This document shows positions 9,564 through 17,794 of a stretch of 64,000 nucleotides of DNA, piece by piece. The DNA is from Candidatus Zixiibacteriota bacterium (GTDB lineage Bacteria; Zixibacteria; MSB-5A5; GN15; JACZUZ01): the NCBI GenBank assembly GCA_024280775.1, contig JAJRPM010000002.1, positions 124,001-188,000 on the forward strand. Reading direction: 5' to 3'. Under the pieces are notes generated by a model that was not told the DNA's origin, ran no database searches, and worked only from the letters and a program-made list of their open reading frames with translations. The position numbers were made by a program, and so were the translations under genes. The number at the start of each line of letters is the position of its first letter. Positions within the stretch are counted from its first letter, which is position 1.

Positions 9564-10639
9564 GTGTATTTATCAACAATAGAACCAAATTGGTAGTGCA
9601 GGGGATCACCGGTCGTGACGGCTCATTGCACACTTCTTTGATGAAAGCCTATGGCACAAGTGTTGTCGCCGGTGTTACTCCCGGTAAGGGCGGCAAGAAA
9701 TTCAATGGTATTCCGGTCTTTGACAGCGTTGCTGATGCGGTTGCCAAGACCAAGGCTAATACTTCGGTTATTTATGTTCCGCCTCCGTTTGCAGTTGACG
9801 CAATTTTTGAGGCCGCTGACGCCGGTATCAAGACAATTATTTGCATCACTGAGGGTGTGCCTGCCAATGATATGATGAAGGTCTATGAGTATATCCGTGA
9901 GATGGATGTGCGTTTGATTGGCCCGAACTGTCCGGGTTTGATTTCTCCGGGGCAGTCTAAGGTGGGCATTATTCCGGGGCAGATTTGCAAGAAGGGCGGA
10001 GTGGGAGTTGTTTCGCGCTCTGGCACATTGACCTATGAGGCGGTCTGGGCATTGACCAACGCTGGAATCGGTCAGTCTACTTGCGTTGGAATTGGCGGCG
10101 ATCAGGTGATTGGCACCAACTTCATTGATTGTCTTGAGGCCTTTGAGAATGATCCGGCTACTAAGGCGGTGGTTATGATTGGCGAAATTGGCGGTGATGA
10201 CGAACAGAAAGCCGCGCTATTTGTCAAAAAGAAAATGACCAAGCCGGTGGTAGGGTTTATCTCGGGACGCACTGCGCCTCCGGGAAAACGGATGGGACAT
10301 GCCGGCGCGATTATCTCCGGTAGCGCAGGGACAGCTGAGGAAAAAGTAGCGGCATTCAACAAGGCTGGGATTCCGGTAGCGGATTCACCTACGGAAATTC
10401 CGGGTCTGATTGTTGCGGCGCTGAAAAAGGCAAAAGCCAAAGCCGCGACAAAGGTAGCTAAGAAAGTTACCAAGAAAGTGGCGAAGAAAAAGGTCGCTAA
10501 GAAGGCTGTCACTAAGAACAAAGTGGCTAAGAAAAAAGCGGTAAAGAAAGCGACAAGAAAGACAGCTACAAAGAAAGTGGTTAAGAAAGTCGCTAAGAAA
10601 ATTGTGAAGAAGAAAACCAAGAAGAGCAAAAAGAGATAG
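9560..10639 (+). CDS. sucD: Succinyl-CoA ligase alpha subunit with lysine-rich C-terminal extension
   Basis: The frame begins at GTG 9560 inside the sucC stop. Residues 1 to ~290 are a complete SucD: CoA-binding Rossmann fold with '[11 protein letters not shown]', 'GIPVFDSV', 'LIGPNCPG' and the phospho-His loop 'GHAGAIISG'. The family normally ends near residue 290, but this protein continues ~70 more residues built almost only of Lys, Ala, Val and Thr in 'KKVAKK'-like units. That is a histone-H1-like tail, which should bind nucleic acid or another polyanion. The tail is encoded in frame without any start signal of its own, and the stop lies 12 bp before ndk. Confidence 0.95.
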   Translation: MSVFINNRTKLVVQGITGRDGSLHTSLMKAYGTSVVAGVTPGKGGKKFNGIPVFDSVADAVAKTKANTSVIYVPPPFAVDAIFEAADAGIKTIICITEGVPANDMMKVYEYIREMDVRLIGPNCPGLISPGQSKVGIIPGQICKKGGVGVVSRSGTLTYEAVWALTNAGIGQSTCVGIGGDQVIGTNFIDCLEAFENDPATKAVVMIGEIGGDDEQKAALFVKKKMTKPVVGFISGRTAPPGKRMGHAGAIISGSAGTAEEKVAAFNKAGIPVADSPTEIPGLIVAALKKAKAKAATKVAKKVTKKVAKKKVAKKAVTKNKVAKKKAVKKATRKTATKKVVKKVAKKIVKKKTKKSKKR

Positions 10640-10651
10640 TTGAAAGAAATT

Positions 10652-11101
10652 ATGAGCAACAAAACATTGATGATTATCAAGCCTGATGCTGTTAAGCGTC
10701 AGGATATGGGTTACATCCTTAGTCGAGTTGAGTCGGCGGGATTTACGGTTCGTCGCTTGGAAATGAAACAGTTAACCGAGCAAGAGGCTAAGGACTTCTA
10801 TAAGGTGCATGCCGAGCGTCCTTTCTATGATTCGCTGGTGTCGTTTATGACTTCCGGGCCGGTGGTTGTCGGATGGTTAGAGCGTGACAACGCAGTTGAG
10901 GCCTGGCGCCAATTGATTGGCGCTACTAACCCTGCCGATGCGGCAGTGGGAACGATTCGTTCGGATATCGCAGAGTCACTTGAGGCCAATAGTACTCATG
11001 GGTCGGACTCTGATGAAAACGCGGAGATTGAATTGAATTTTTTCTTTGGTGAAAAAGGATTTTCATTTCAGCGGTTGTTTAAGAGTTTTGTTAGCAAATA
11101 G
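10652..11101 (+). CDS. ndk: Nucleoside diphosphate kinase
   Basis: From ATG 10652 the product is 149 residues, slightly longer than the ~140 usual. It starts 'MSNKTLMIIKPDAVKR', the standard NDK opening, and has the active-site His in 'NSTHGSDS'. It exchanges gamma-phosphates among nucleoside di- and triphosphates through phospho-His. I chose ATG 10652 over TTG 10640 by family alignment; GAAAGAA lies just upstream. It sits 12 bp after sucD, probably in one transcript, which fits supplying or using the nucleotide made by SucCD. Confidence 0.95.
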   Translation: MSNKTLMIIKPDAVKRQDMGYILSRVESAGFTVRRLEMKQLTEQEAKDFYKVHAERPFYDSLVSFMTSGPVVVGWLERDNAVEAWRQLIGATNPADAAVGTIRSDIAESLEANSTHGSDSDENAEIELNFFFGEKGFSFQRLFKSFVSK

Positions 11102-11126
11102 TTTCGGTTTTAGCGGATTGCTTTAT

Positions 11127-11228
11127 CTGTAGGGGCGCCGTTTCGGCGCCCGGTTAGGTTGCGGAGAAGCAGTCTATTGTGTAAAAGAGCCTATTCTCGA
11201 AGAGGGCGGGGTGACCCCGCCCCTACAG
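11127..11228. repeat. 102-bp inverted-repeat element between ndk and mdh
   Basis: The ends are perfect 11-bp inverted repeats, CTGTAGGGGCG and CGCCCCTACAG. The left end contains the hairpin GGCGCCGTTTCGGCGCC and the right end GGCGGGGTGACCCCGCC. There is no coding capacity. It has the same design as the 114-bp repeats (paired terminal arms, each arm a hairpin of its own). A half copy of the left arm lies after mdh. Confidence 0.85.
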
Positions 11229-11313
11229 GGTAGATTGTAGTATGTTTTGTGATTGCCTATATGTGTCAAAGGGGCAGGAATAACAATTTAACATTTCAAG
11301 GAAGTATCACACC

Positions 11314-12240
11314 ATGAACAGTAAAATCGGTGTAATTGGAGCTGGCAATGTTGGCGCCTCATGCGCGCAATACATTGCCGAAGCGAATCTGGCGGATGTA
11401 GTTCTGCTGGATATCGTTGAGGGTGTGCCGCAGGGTAAGGCGTTGGATTTGACTCAGGCCGGACCGATTCGCGGTTACAACAGTATGATAACCGGAACTA
11501 ACAGCTATGACGACCTCAAGGGCGCAGACATTGTAATTGTCACCGCGGGTTTGGCTCGTAAGCCGGGGATGTCTCGTGAGGACTTGCTTAACAAGAATGC
11601 CGAGATTGTTGGTTCGGTGGCGGAGAACATTGCGAAAGTCGCACCGGATTGTTTTGTGATTGTGGTTTCTAACCCGCTGGATATTATGACCTATCACTTT
11701 CGTGTCAAATCCGGTTTTCCGTCACATCGAGTTGTCGGTCAGGCGGGAGTTTTGGATTCGATTCGTTTCCGGGCTTTTGTGGCGATGGAATTGAATGTAG
11801 CGATGAGTGATGTTCAGGCGCTGGTTATGGGTGGTCATGGTGATACAATGGTTCCTCTGCCGCGTTATAGCACAGTTTCCGGTATTCCGATTTCCGAGTT
11901 GATTCCAGCTGATGAGATTGCGGCTATGACACAGCGCGCTAAAGTTGGCGGTGGTGAAATTGTCAAGTTGCTGGGTACTGGTTCGGCGTATTATGCTCCG
12001 GCGGCGGCGTCCGTTGAGATGGCGCGCGCGATTTTGACAGACCAGAAGAAGTTGCTTCCGGCCTCGGCGCTTTGCGAGGGGCAATACGGGATTAATGATC
12101 TCTATATTGGTGTGCCGATTATTCTTGGCGCAGGTGGTGTGGAGAAAATTGTCGAACTCAAGCTCACCGATGAAGAGAGCTCAATGCTCAAGAACTCCGC
12201 TGATGCATACAAAGAGACTTTGGCGGCCTTAGGCTATTAG
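11314..12240 (+). CDS. mdh: Malate dehydrogenase (LDH-like type)
   Basis: This 308-residue protein has an N-terminal 'IGVIGAGNVGASCAQYI' dinucleotide loop and 'ADIVIVTAGLARKPGMSREDLL', where Arg in the mobile loop is typical of malate rather than lactate specificity. The catalytic His lies in 'MGGHGDTMVPLPRYS'. It interconverts malate and oxaloacetate with NAD in the TCA cycle. It follows sucCD-ndk after the 102-bp repeat and may have its own promoter. A terminator follows the stop directly. Confidence 0.95.
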   Translation: MNSKIGVIGAGNVGASCAQYIAEANLADVVLLDIVEGVPQGKALDLTQAGPIRGYNSMITGTNSYDDLKGADIVIVTAGLARKPGMSREDLLNKNAEIVGSVAENIAKVAPDCFVIVVSNPLDIMTYHFRVKSGFPSHRVVGQAGVLDSIRFRAFVAMELNVAMSDVQALVMGGHGDTMVPLPRYSTVSGIPISELIPADEIAAMTQRAKVGGGEIVKLLGTGSAYYAPAAASVEMARAILTDQKKLLPASALCEGQYGINDLYIGVPIILGAGGVEKIVELKLTDEESSMLKNSADAYKETLAALGY

Positions 12241-12267
12241 TTGTTTTACTACATATTTTGTTTGTAG

Positions 12268-12293
12268 GGGCGTCGTTTCGGCGCCCTTTTTTT
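12268..12293 (+). terminator. Intrinsic terminator after mdh, derived from a repeat arm
   Basis: GGGCGTCG-TTT-CGGCGCCC forms an 8-bp stem with one G-U pair, followed directly by seven Ts, 27 bp after the mdh stop. The sequence from 'TGTAGGGGCG' on matches the left arm of the 11127-11228 element, so a repeat fragment seems to act as the terminator. Confidence 0.85.
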
Positions 12294-12414
12294 GTATATG
12301 AGTCTCACATTTGTGAAATGTTCCTGCGTAGATTTTGGTTTTCGAGTGTAGTTCTATATATTGGTATAGCCTTTTGTGAAAAGGAACATTTTCAATAACG
12401 AATATTCGCATCTG

Positions 12415-13095
12415 ATGCAGAAGGAGTTTTTGAGATTGAGATTGACATATTTCTGTAGGCTGGTGGTTGTGAGCGCGGTTTTATTTGGTTCGTGTTACTG
12501 CGGTGAGGATGCGCTAGCTCAAAGTGAGTTGTTGAATAATGACCGATCTGCGGCCGGGTTCAGTGGGGGGATGTTAGTCGGGTTAGAGAACACTGTGACT
12601 ATTACTACATTTACGTTTAGCCTGGCTATACGCGGTCGTTTGGATTTTGGTTTTCAAATCGCTCGCGTTGAAGGAGTGTCGCAGAGGGCTTTAGGAGGGG
12701 CATTTCATTTACTGAAACCATCGGAATACTCCCCATTTGGATTTGCCGCTACCGCATCGGTTGGGAATCACAGGGACAGCAAATTCTATGGAGCTGCATT
12801 GTACATGCGTTTTGAAGGACGAAAGGGCGCTCAGTTTGTTCCAAGTTTGACTTATGGTACGACAAGCTTCGGCGGTAGGTTCCGGTCGGGACGTCACACT
12901 ACCATTATTGCGGGTTTTACTCTGACATCTAGGCTGGCGAATGGCGCTCGCGCCGTAGTTACTCCTCAATATCAGTGGCAAGAAGGCCGGGGTTCAATCG
13001 TTGGGATTCAATTTGGCTTTTTGTTTGTTGATCCGGATTATGTGAAAAATAATGATAAGACAGATATGAATGACTGGGAAGAGTCAGACCTATGA
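12415..13095 (+). CDS. Outer-membrane barrel-like protein, tandem family member 1
   Basis: From ATG 12415 it has 226 residues: a signal peptide with core 'LVVVSAVLFGSCYC' and cleavage near 'ALAQ', then mature 'SELLNNDRSAAGFSGGM'. The body is Gly- and aromatic-rich with alternating hydrophobic strands and 'TPQYQWQEGRGSIVGIQFGFLF' split over two strands near the end. The next three genes share the layout: signal peptide ending in Ala-Gln, then S/N-E-L/F-L/F, and a final 'xxPQYxxxxxxxxxVGxxxGxL'. GTG 12376 is an alternative start, but ATG 12415 gives a better signal peptide. Function unknown. Confidence 0.72.
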   Translation: MQKEFLRLRLTYFCRLVVVSAVLFGSCYCGEDALAQSELLNNDRSAAGFSGGMLVGLENTVTITTFTFSLAIRGRLDFGFQIARVEGVSQRALGGAFHLLKPSEYSPFGFAATASVGNHRDSKFYGAALYMRFEGRKGAQFVPSLTYGTTSFGGRFRSGRHTTIIAGFTLTSRLANGARAVVTPQYQWQEGRGSIVGIQFGFLFVDPDYVKNNDKTDMNDWEESDL

Positions 13096-13748
13096 AGTCG
13101 GGTATGATATTCAAGTGCGCTTTTCTGGTATTCTTGTTAGTTGCTTTCGGTGGAAGTGACATCTTTGCTCAGAATGAATTGCTGAAGAGTAGCCAGAATG
13201 GGATTTATGTTTCAGGTGGATTTGACCGTCTCAATGACAATGAGTTAACCTTGTTCACTGAGACGATAAGTCTGCTGGTTCGGGGGCGAGTTGAATTTGG
13301 CGCAAAGTACACGCAAGTGTATCAAGGGGCTCATTTCAATGAGACTTTTGGCTCTTTGCAGATTATCAAGCCCTCCTCAGGGTTTCCATTTGGCGCGGGA
13401 GCGTCAATGAGCTTAGTTAAGGGTGGGCGCGTCGGTTATTTTGGAGGATCGATAAACTGGCGAACTGAGGCTCCAGGTAGAGATCAATTTGTCGCCAAGA
13501 TAACGGTAGGCGCCACTCGTACGAGGTTCGGAGTTCCAAAGGAGGGAGCCCGCCTTGCAGAGAGCGCAAAGCGCAATGATGTGGATAATGCTCTGACTCT
13601 CGGTGTCAGCCTGATTGCCTCAAACAGATTGACCAATGGTTTACAGTTGACAATCAGTCCCCAATACACATGGCAAAGGCACATTGGCTCAGTTGTGGGG
13701 TTGCAGATTGGGATACTTCGTTTGGATCCTGATCCGGTTATTAACTAG
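13092..13748 (+). CDS. Outer-membrane barrel-like protein, tandem family member 2
   Basis: 218 residues from ATG 13092, overlapping the previous stop by four bases (ATGA). The signal peptide 'CAFLVFLLVAFGGSDIFAQ' precedes mature 'NELLKSSQNGIYVSGG'. Gly-rich beta strands follow and the chain ends with 'ISPQYTWQRHIGSVVGLQIG', strongly like members 1, 3 and 4. The coupling by overlap suggests co-expression. No named family is recognised; a small beta-barrel is the best structural guess. Confidence 0.72.
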   Translation: MKSGMIFKCAFLVFLLVAFGGSDIFAQNELLKSSQNGIYVSGGFDRLNDNELTLFTETISLLVRGRVEFGAKYTQVYQGAHFNETFGSLQIIKPSSGFPFGAGASMSLVKGGRVGYFGGSINWRTEAPGRDQFVAKITVGATRTRFGVPKEGARLAESAKRNDVDNALTLGVSLIASNRLTNGLQLTISPQYTWQRHIGSVVGLQIGILRLDPDPVIN

Positions 13749-13773
13749 GTTTGAAGAAAGGAAGACGCAGGGT

Positions 13774-14442
13774 ATGGGAAGTAGAATCTGGTCAAGAGTA
13801 GTGTTTTTCTTTTTATTGTTTGGAGCAGTAGACAGCAAAACTCTTTTTGCGCAGAGTGAGTTCTTAACTGACAGACAAAGTGGCGTTACTGTTTCCTTTG
13901 CCCATGCGGAGTCCATAAAAAGTTTTCTGCCGGGGCGGGTGAGATCTTTTGGTGTGACCGGTACGATAGAGGATGTTGTAGACGTGGGTTTCTCTTACTC
14001 GACTTTTGAGAGAACCTCACCTGCAAAGACTTTGAGTCTGGCAGTACACTTCAATTCGAATGCTGCGAGGGATCTCCCAAGGTTTGCAGTTGTGGTCCAA
14101 ACTAACCCTGCGCTTGATAACTCTTTCTTGGGCGTCGAACTATACGTGCGTAGTAGCGTTGGGCGCAAAGTTGCGCTAGTTCCAGCGATTACGGTAGGAG
14201 TCTCTACCGTAACATCTGAATTCTCTGGTTTTCGGACAGAATCTACTTCACAGATAGGCGGTAGTATTGGTCTTGGATTCGGATTCTCTTTTGCTAGTGG
14301 TTTGTATCTTACAGTTGCTCCTGTGTATAGTTTCTTGGGAACAAGTACAGACTTTATCGGGGTTTCAACTGGATTAATTTTTCACGGCAAAAAGAAAGTG
14401 CGGCGTAACGCTAATTGGGATGAGTTATCCTATGCGGATTGA
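13774..14442 (+). CDS. Outer-membrane barrel-like protein, tandem family member 3
   Basis: 222 residues from ATG 13774, 25 bp after the stop of member 2 and preceded by GAAAGGA. The signal peptide 'VVFFFLLFGAVDSKTLFAQ' leads to mature 'SEFLTDRQSGVTVSFAH'. The end 'VAPVYSFLGTSTDFIGVSTG' matches the family's closing strands. An upstream ATG at 13684 overlaps member 2 by 65 bases and would put ~30 residues in front of the signal peptide, so I rejected it. Function unknown. Confidence 0.7.
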   Translation: MGSRIWSRVVFFFLLFGAVDSKTLFAQSEFLTDRQSGVTVSFAHAESIKSFLPGRVRSFGVTGTIEDVVDVGFSYSTFERTSPAKTLSLAVHFNSNAARDLPRFAVVVQTNPALDNSFLGVELYVRSSVGRKVALVPAITVGVSTVTSEFSGFRTESTSQIGGSIGLGFGFSFASGLYLTVAPVYSFLGTSTDFIGVSTGLIFHGKKKVRRNANWDELSYAD

Positions 14443-14468
14443 TTCAACGGAAGTTTGTCAAAGAAGGG

Positions 14469-15101
14469 ATGAGTGGTTTGAGTTTCTCTAGATGTGTGAT
14501 TTCGTTTCTAGTTGCTGTGGCCTTCAGTTTTGCAGGAGAGCCTGCCTCGGCTCAAAGTGAGTTTTTTGAGAAAGGGCAGTATGGAGGAGGTGTGAGCGTT
14601 GGTGTGTTTGCACCCGCCTCGAAGAGTTCAACCAACTCAACAGTGACCACATACTCTGTTACTGCTGATGATAGAATCGATCTAGGATTCACTGTCTCTT
14701 ATTCGGAAGATCAAGACCAATCACAAACGGTATTCAACGTTACTTTACAGCTCTCTCCCAACACCAAAGGCGGCGCTCTCCAGCCAGCCGTAGTTGTGGC
14801 CAGTGGATTGGCGAATGATGGGTATTTTGTAGGTTTCGGGCTATCTTCGCGGGTTCAAAGTGATAGGAGTTTTGTGCTGGTTCCTTCTGGGGTGGTTGGA
14901 GTTGTCCGAAGCAAACAAGGTCGATATGGTTCGAGGGAATCGACGGTTGCGGGAACGCTAGCGGTTGGGGCGGGGTTCAAAGTAGGGAAGTACGGTTACT
15001 TTACTGTCACGCCACAGTACATATTCACATCTAGTGATACAGATTTAAGCGAGGTTGGAATTTCTCTTGGATTCCTTTTGCATGGGAAGAGCACTAGATA
15101 G
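14469..15101 (+). CDS. Outer-membrane barrel-like protein, tandem family member 4
   Basis: 210 residues from ATG 14469; TTG 14439 is possible but poorer. The signal peptide 'CVISFLVAVAFSFAGEPASAQ' precedes mature 'SEFFEKGQYGGGVSVG', and the end 'VTPQYIFTSSDTDLSEVGIS' again matches the family. This is the last of four tandem paralogues (12415-15101). The array looks like repeated local duplication followed by strong divergence, as in surface proteins under diversifying selection; that reason is inferred. Confidence 0.7.
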   Translation: MSGLSFSRCVISFLVAVAFSFAGEPASAQSEFFEKGQYGGGVSVGVFAPASKSSTNSTVTTYSVTADDRIDLGFTVSYSEDQDQSQTVFNVTLQLSPNTKGGALQPAVVVASGLANDGYFVGFGLSSRVQSDRSFVLVPSGVVGVVRSKQGRYGSRESTVAGTLAVGAGFKVGKYGYFTVTPQYIFTSSDTDLSEVGISLGFLLHGKSTR

Positions 15102-15123
15102 ACTATTGGTATAATAGCAATCT

Positions 15124-15140
15124 ACTCCTATTATAGGAGT
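15124..15140. promoter_or_regulatory. Perfect 17-bp palindrome upstream of rmuC
   Basis: ACTCCTAT-T-ATAGGAGT is an 8-bp dyad around one central base, 62 bp before the rmuC start and 23 bp after the preceding stop. The single-base centre makes it a poor RNA hairpin and a better protein-binding operator. No regulator is identified. Confidence 0.4.
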
Positions 15141-15201
15141 TGGATGAGAACCTCAAAGAGTAGATGGTTTTTGGAAAACTATTTTAAGCGAGAAGAGCAG
15201 A

Positions 15202-16590
15202 GTGAACGTAGAATTAGTCATAGGTGTATCCTTCAGTTTGGCAGTCGGCGGAGCTATTGGCTGGCTGTTGGCTTCACGCAAGGCCGCTTCAGCTAGCGCA
15301 CGGGCGGAGCAGGTTATCTCAGAACGTGATGAGGCGCGCAAGGATTTTGATACTTTGCGCGAGAAGTTGAGTGTGGCCGAGCAGGAGAAGGCGGCGGCTT
15401 TGGCGCGGAATGTTGAGATTGAAAAGTATGTAGCCGAGCAAAAGAAGACACTTGATGAAGCGCAGGTGCGTCTTACTGACACTTTCAAATCGCTGGCGGC
15501 GGATGCTCTTAAGGATTCTAACAAGAGTTTTCTTGATTTGGCAAATGAAAAGTTTGCCAAGCTCAAGTCTGAATCAGAGTCGGATTTGAAGGCGCGCGAG
15601 AAGGCTGTTGAGAATCTGGTTAATCCACTTTCGAAGGCGCTTGAGGAGTATCAGAAGGAATCCCAGGCGATCGCGGAGAAGCACTCTAAGGAAATGGGTA
15701 AATTCGACGAGCAATCACAGACACTTGCTCAAAGTATTCTGAATCTACAAAGTGAAACCGGCAATCTTGTCAGCGCGCTAAAACGTCCGCAAGTACGCGG
15801 TCGCTGGGGAGAAATCGCTCTCAGGCGCACCGCTGAGTTGGCGGGAATGATAGATCATTGTGATTTCTATGAACAAGTCAGTGTCAATGTCGAAGAAGGT
15901 CGCTTGCGTCCGGATATGATTGTGAGACTTCCCTCCAGCCGGGAGGTTATAGTGGATTCAAAAGTTTCATTGATTGGCTTTTTTGAGGCTCTGGAAGCCA
16001 CCGATGACGAAGCCAGAACGGCGGCGCTGAAACGTCATGCCAGCCAACTGACACGGCATGTCGACCAATTAGCTTCGAAAGACTATGCGAGGAATTTTGA
16101 TAAAGCGATTGATATGGTTGTCATGTTTGTTCCCAATGATTCTTTTCTGACGGCGGCAACTGAGATTCGACCGGAATTGTTGGAGTATTCTGCGTCGAAG
16201 GGTGTGTTGATAACCACTCCTTCATCGTTTATAGCCTTGCTCAAGGCATTTGCAGTGGGTTGGCGCGAGGCTCAATTGACGGAGAATGCGCGTGAGATTT
16301 CAATCCTTGGTCAAGAATTGTATGACAGGATGTCTACTTTGGCAGAACATTTCGACAGAGTTGGGAGTTCTTTAGAAAAGAGTGTAGAATCGTTCAATGC
16401 TGCGGTGTCGTCGATTGATGCGCGAGTGTTTTCCTCGGCGAGAAAATTCAAGGAACTTGGCATAGGCGGCAAGAAGAGCATAATTGAAATAGAGCAAGTG
16501 GATAAGCGGCCGCGTAAGGTGACACAGAAGATCCCTCGTGAAGAGACTGTCGAAGCGATTAAGGCAGTGAACATTGAAGATCATAAATAA
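15202..16590 (+). CDS. rmuC: DNA recombination protein RmuC
   Basis: 462 residues from GTG 15202, with AGAAGAG upstream. The N-terminus has one membrane segment ('VIGVSFSLAVGGAIGWLLA'), then a coiled coil to about residue 190 rich in Glu/Lys/Ala, then the RmuC nuclease-like domain with 'RGRWGEIALRRTAELAGM', 'RPDMIVRLPSSREVIVDSKV' (Asp...Asp-x-Lys, PD-(D/E)xK-like) and 'MFVPNDSFLTAA'. In E. coli RmuC limits recombination at inverted repeats. The length and domain order fit the family. Confidence 0.93.
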   Translation: MNVELVIGVSFSLAVGGAIGWLLASRKAASASARAEQVISERDEARKDFDTLREKLSVAEQEKAAALARNVEIEKYVAEQKKTLDEAQVRLTDTFKSLAADALKDSNKSFLDLANEKFAKLKSESESDLKAREKAVENLVNPLSKALEEYQKESQAIAEKHSKEMGKFDEQSQTLAQSILNLQSETGNLVSALKRPQVRGRWGEIALRRTAELAGMIDHCDFYEQVSVNVEEGRLRPDMIVRLPSSREVIVDSKVSLIGFFEALEATDDEARTAALKRHASQLTRHVDQLASKDYARNFDKAIDMVVMFVPNDSFLTAATEIRPELLEYSASKGVLITTPSSFIALLKAFAVGWREAQLTENAREISILGQELYDRMSTLAEHFDRVGSSLEKSVESFNAAVSSIDARVFSSARKFKELGIGGKKSIIEIEQVDKRPRKVTQKIPREETVEAIKAVNIEDHK

Positions 16591-16609
16591 TACTGACTAG
16601 GATGTAGAC

Positions 16610-17146
16610 ATGGCTTTCATTAAGTATATCAATTACGATGACGCAGACGAGCAGCAGAAGAAGGTTCTCGAAAAGTATGGCGGGGCAAATCGTCAGCCTG
16701 ATAATATCATTCGGGTGTCGAGTGTTAATCCTGCGGCGATGGATGGGCATGTTGCGCTCTACAAGAGTGTTCACAGGGGTAAGTCGCCGGTTTCGCGTTT
16801 GCAACGTGAGATGATTGCTGTGACGGTTTCGGGCATCAATGCCTGTCACTACTGAGTGACACATCATAGTCGGGGCTTTATTGCTCTGGGAGGGTCGGAG
16901 ACTCTCATCGCACAAATTGCAGAAGATTACACCTCAGCCGAAATTAGTGACGCAGAAATGGCGATGTTGGGTTTTGTGGCCAAGTTGACTCATGAACCTT
17001 GGGAGATGACTGCCGAGGATACCGAGATATTACGGGAGCATGATTTTGACGACCTTGCGATTCACGATATTACACAGGTGGCAGCGTATTTCAACTATGT
17101 GAATCGTATTGCCGACGGTTTGGGAGTTGAGTTAGAAGAGAAGTGA
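16610..17146 (+). CDS. AhpD-like peroxidase-related selenoprotein (CxxU), UGA at 16853-16855
   Basis: The frame from ATG 16610 reads 81 codons, meets TGA at 16853-16855 and continues in the same frame for 96 more codons to the true stop at 17144-17146. The total is 178 residues, normal for the carboxymuconolactone-decarboxylase/AhpD 'peroxidase-related' family. The TGA falls exactly at the second Cys of the family's CxxC motif: 'GINACHY-U-VTHH'. The other AhpD relay residues are in place: Glu67 (15 before) and His86 (4 after). Selenocysteine is therefore the best reading. A hairpin with a GGUC-starting loop lies downstream (16887-16907). It likely reduces peroxides or disulfides with a thiol partner, and is followed 46 bp later by an FMN reductase. 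SelA, SelB, SelD and tRNA-Sec must be encoded elsewhere. Confidence 0.88.
16887..16907 (+). promoter_or_regulatory. Candidate bacterial SECIS hairpin
   Basis: UGGGAG and CUCUCA pair (six pairs, one G-U) around the nine-base loop GGUCGGAGA. The loop begins with GGUC, as in the E. coli fdhF SECIS, and starts 37 bases after the UGA, at the far edge of the published 16-37 base window. An alternative 4-bp hairpin (CUCU/GGAG, stem starting at 16884) would place a G-starting loop 32 bases away. Which fold is used cannot be settled by eye. Confidence 0.5.
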
Positions 17147-17192
17147 TAGATGGGTTGTTGATTGTTGTACTATTTAGGGGAGCTAGAAAAGT

Positions 17193-17774
17193 ATGAGTGT
17201 TACACCAAAAATTTTGGCCTTTGCCGGAAGCGCTCGCAAGGGCTCTTTCAATAAGACATTGGTAAAGGTTGCCGCTGAGGGCGCCAGGAGCGCCGGGGCG
17301 GAAGTTACTTTTATTGATTTTTGTGATTATGTATTGCCGCTTTACGATCAGGATTGTGAGACAGAGCAGGGAACGCCCAAGCAATCTCTCGAACTAAAGA
17401 GCTTGTTCAAAGCGCATGACGGTTTTTTGATTTCATCGCCGGAGCACAATAGCGCTATCTCAGCTCTGCTGAAAAATGTAATTGACTGGGTGTCACGTCC
17501 GGCAGAAGGCGAGGAGAGTCTTGAATGTTTCAAGGGGAAAGTTGCGATATTGATGGCGGCTTCTCCGGGCGGACTGGGAGGGTTGCGCGGTTTGAACTCT
17601 GTGCATTCGATTCTCTCAAGTTTGGGGACAATTGTTTTGCCGGATCAGATGGCGATTTCGGCGGCTCATTCGGCGTTTGATGAAACCGGAGCGTTGAAGG
17701 ACAGCAAGAAGCAGGAGCGAATAGAGGCGCTGGGAGCTACTCTAGCTATTACTATCGCGAAACTGAAAGCCTAG
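17193..17774 (+). CDS. NAD(P)H-dependent FMN reductase family protein
   Basis: 193 residues of the flavodoxin-like NADPH-dependent FMN reductase family. The N-terminal 'ILAFAGSARKGSFNKTL' is the phosphate-binding loop for FMN, and 'SSPEHNSAISALLKNVIDWVSR' is the second signature, followed by the 'ASPGGLGGLRGL' loop. It reduces FMN or quinones with NAD(P)H in the cytosol. It starts 46 bp after the selenoprotein gene and may be co-transcribed, so a role in redox defence is plausible but inferred. Confidence 0.92.
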   Translation: MSVTPKILAFAGSARKGSFNKTLVKVAAEGARSAGAEVTFIDFCDYVLPLYDQDCETEQGTPKQSLELKSLFKAHDGFLISSPEHNSAISALLKNVIDWVSRPAEGEESLECFKGKVAILMAASPGGLGGLRGLNSVHSILSSLGTIVLPDQMAISAAHSAFDETGALKDSKKQERIEALGATLAITIAKLKA

Positions 17775-17794
17775 TTGTAAGTAACTAGCAATAG

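Noticed and set aside
10102-10680. 192-codon Phe/Leu-rich frame antisense to sucD
   Set aside because: It is the complement of the lysine-rich tail and of conserved SucD codons, with no ribosome-binding site.
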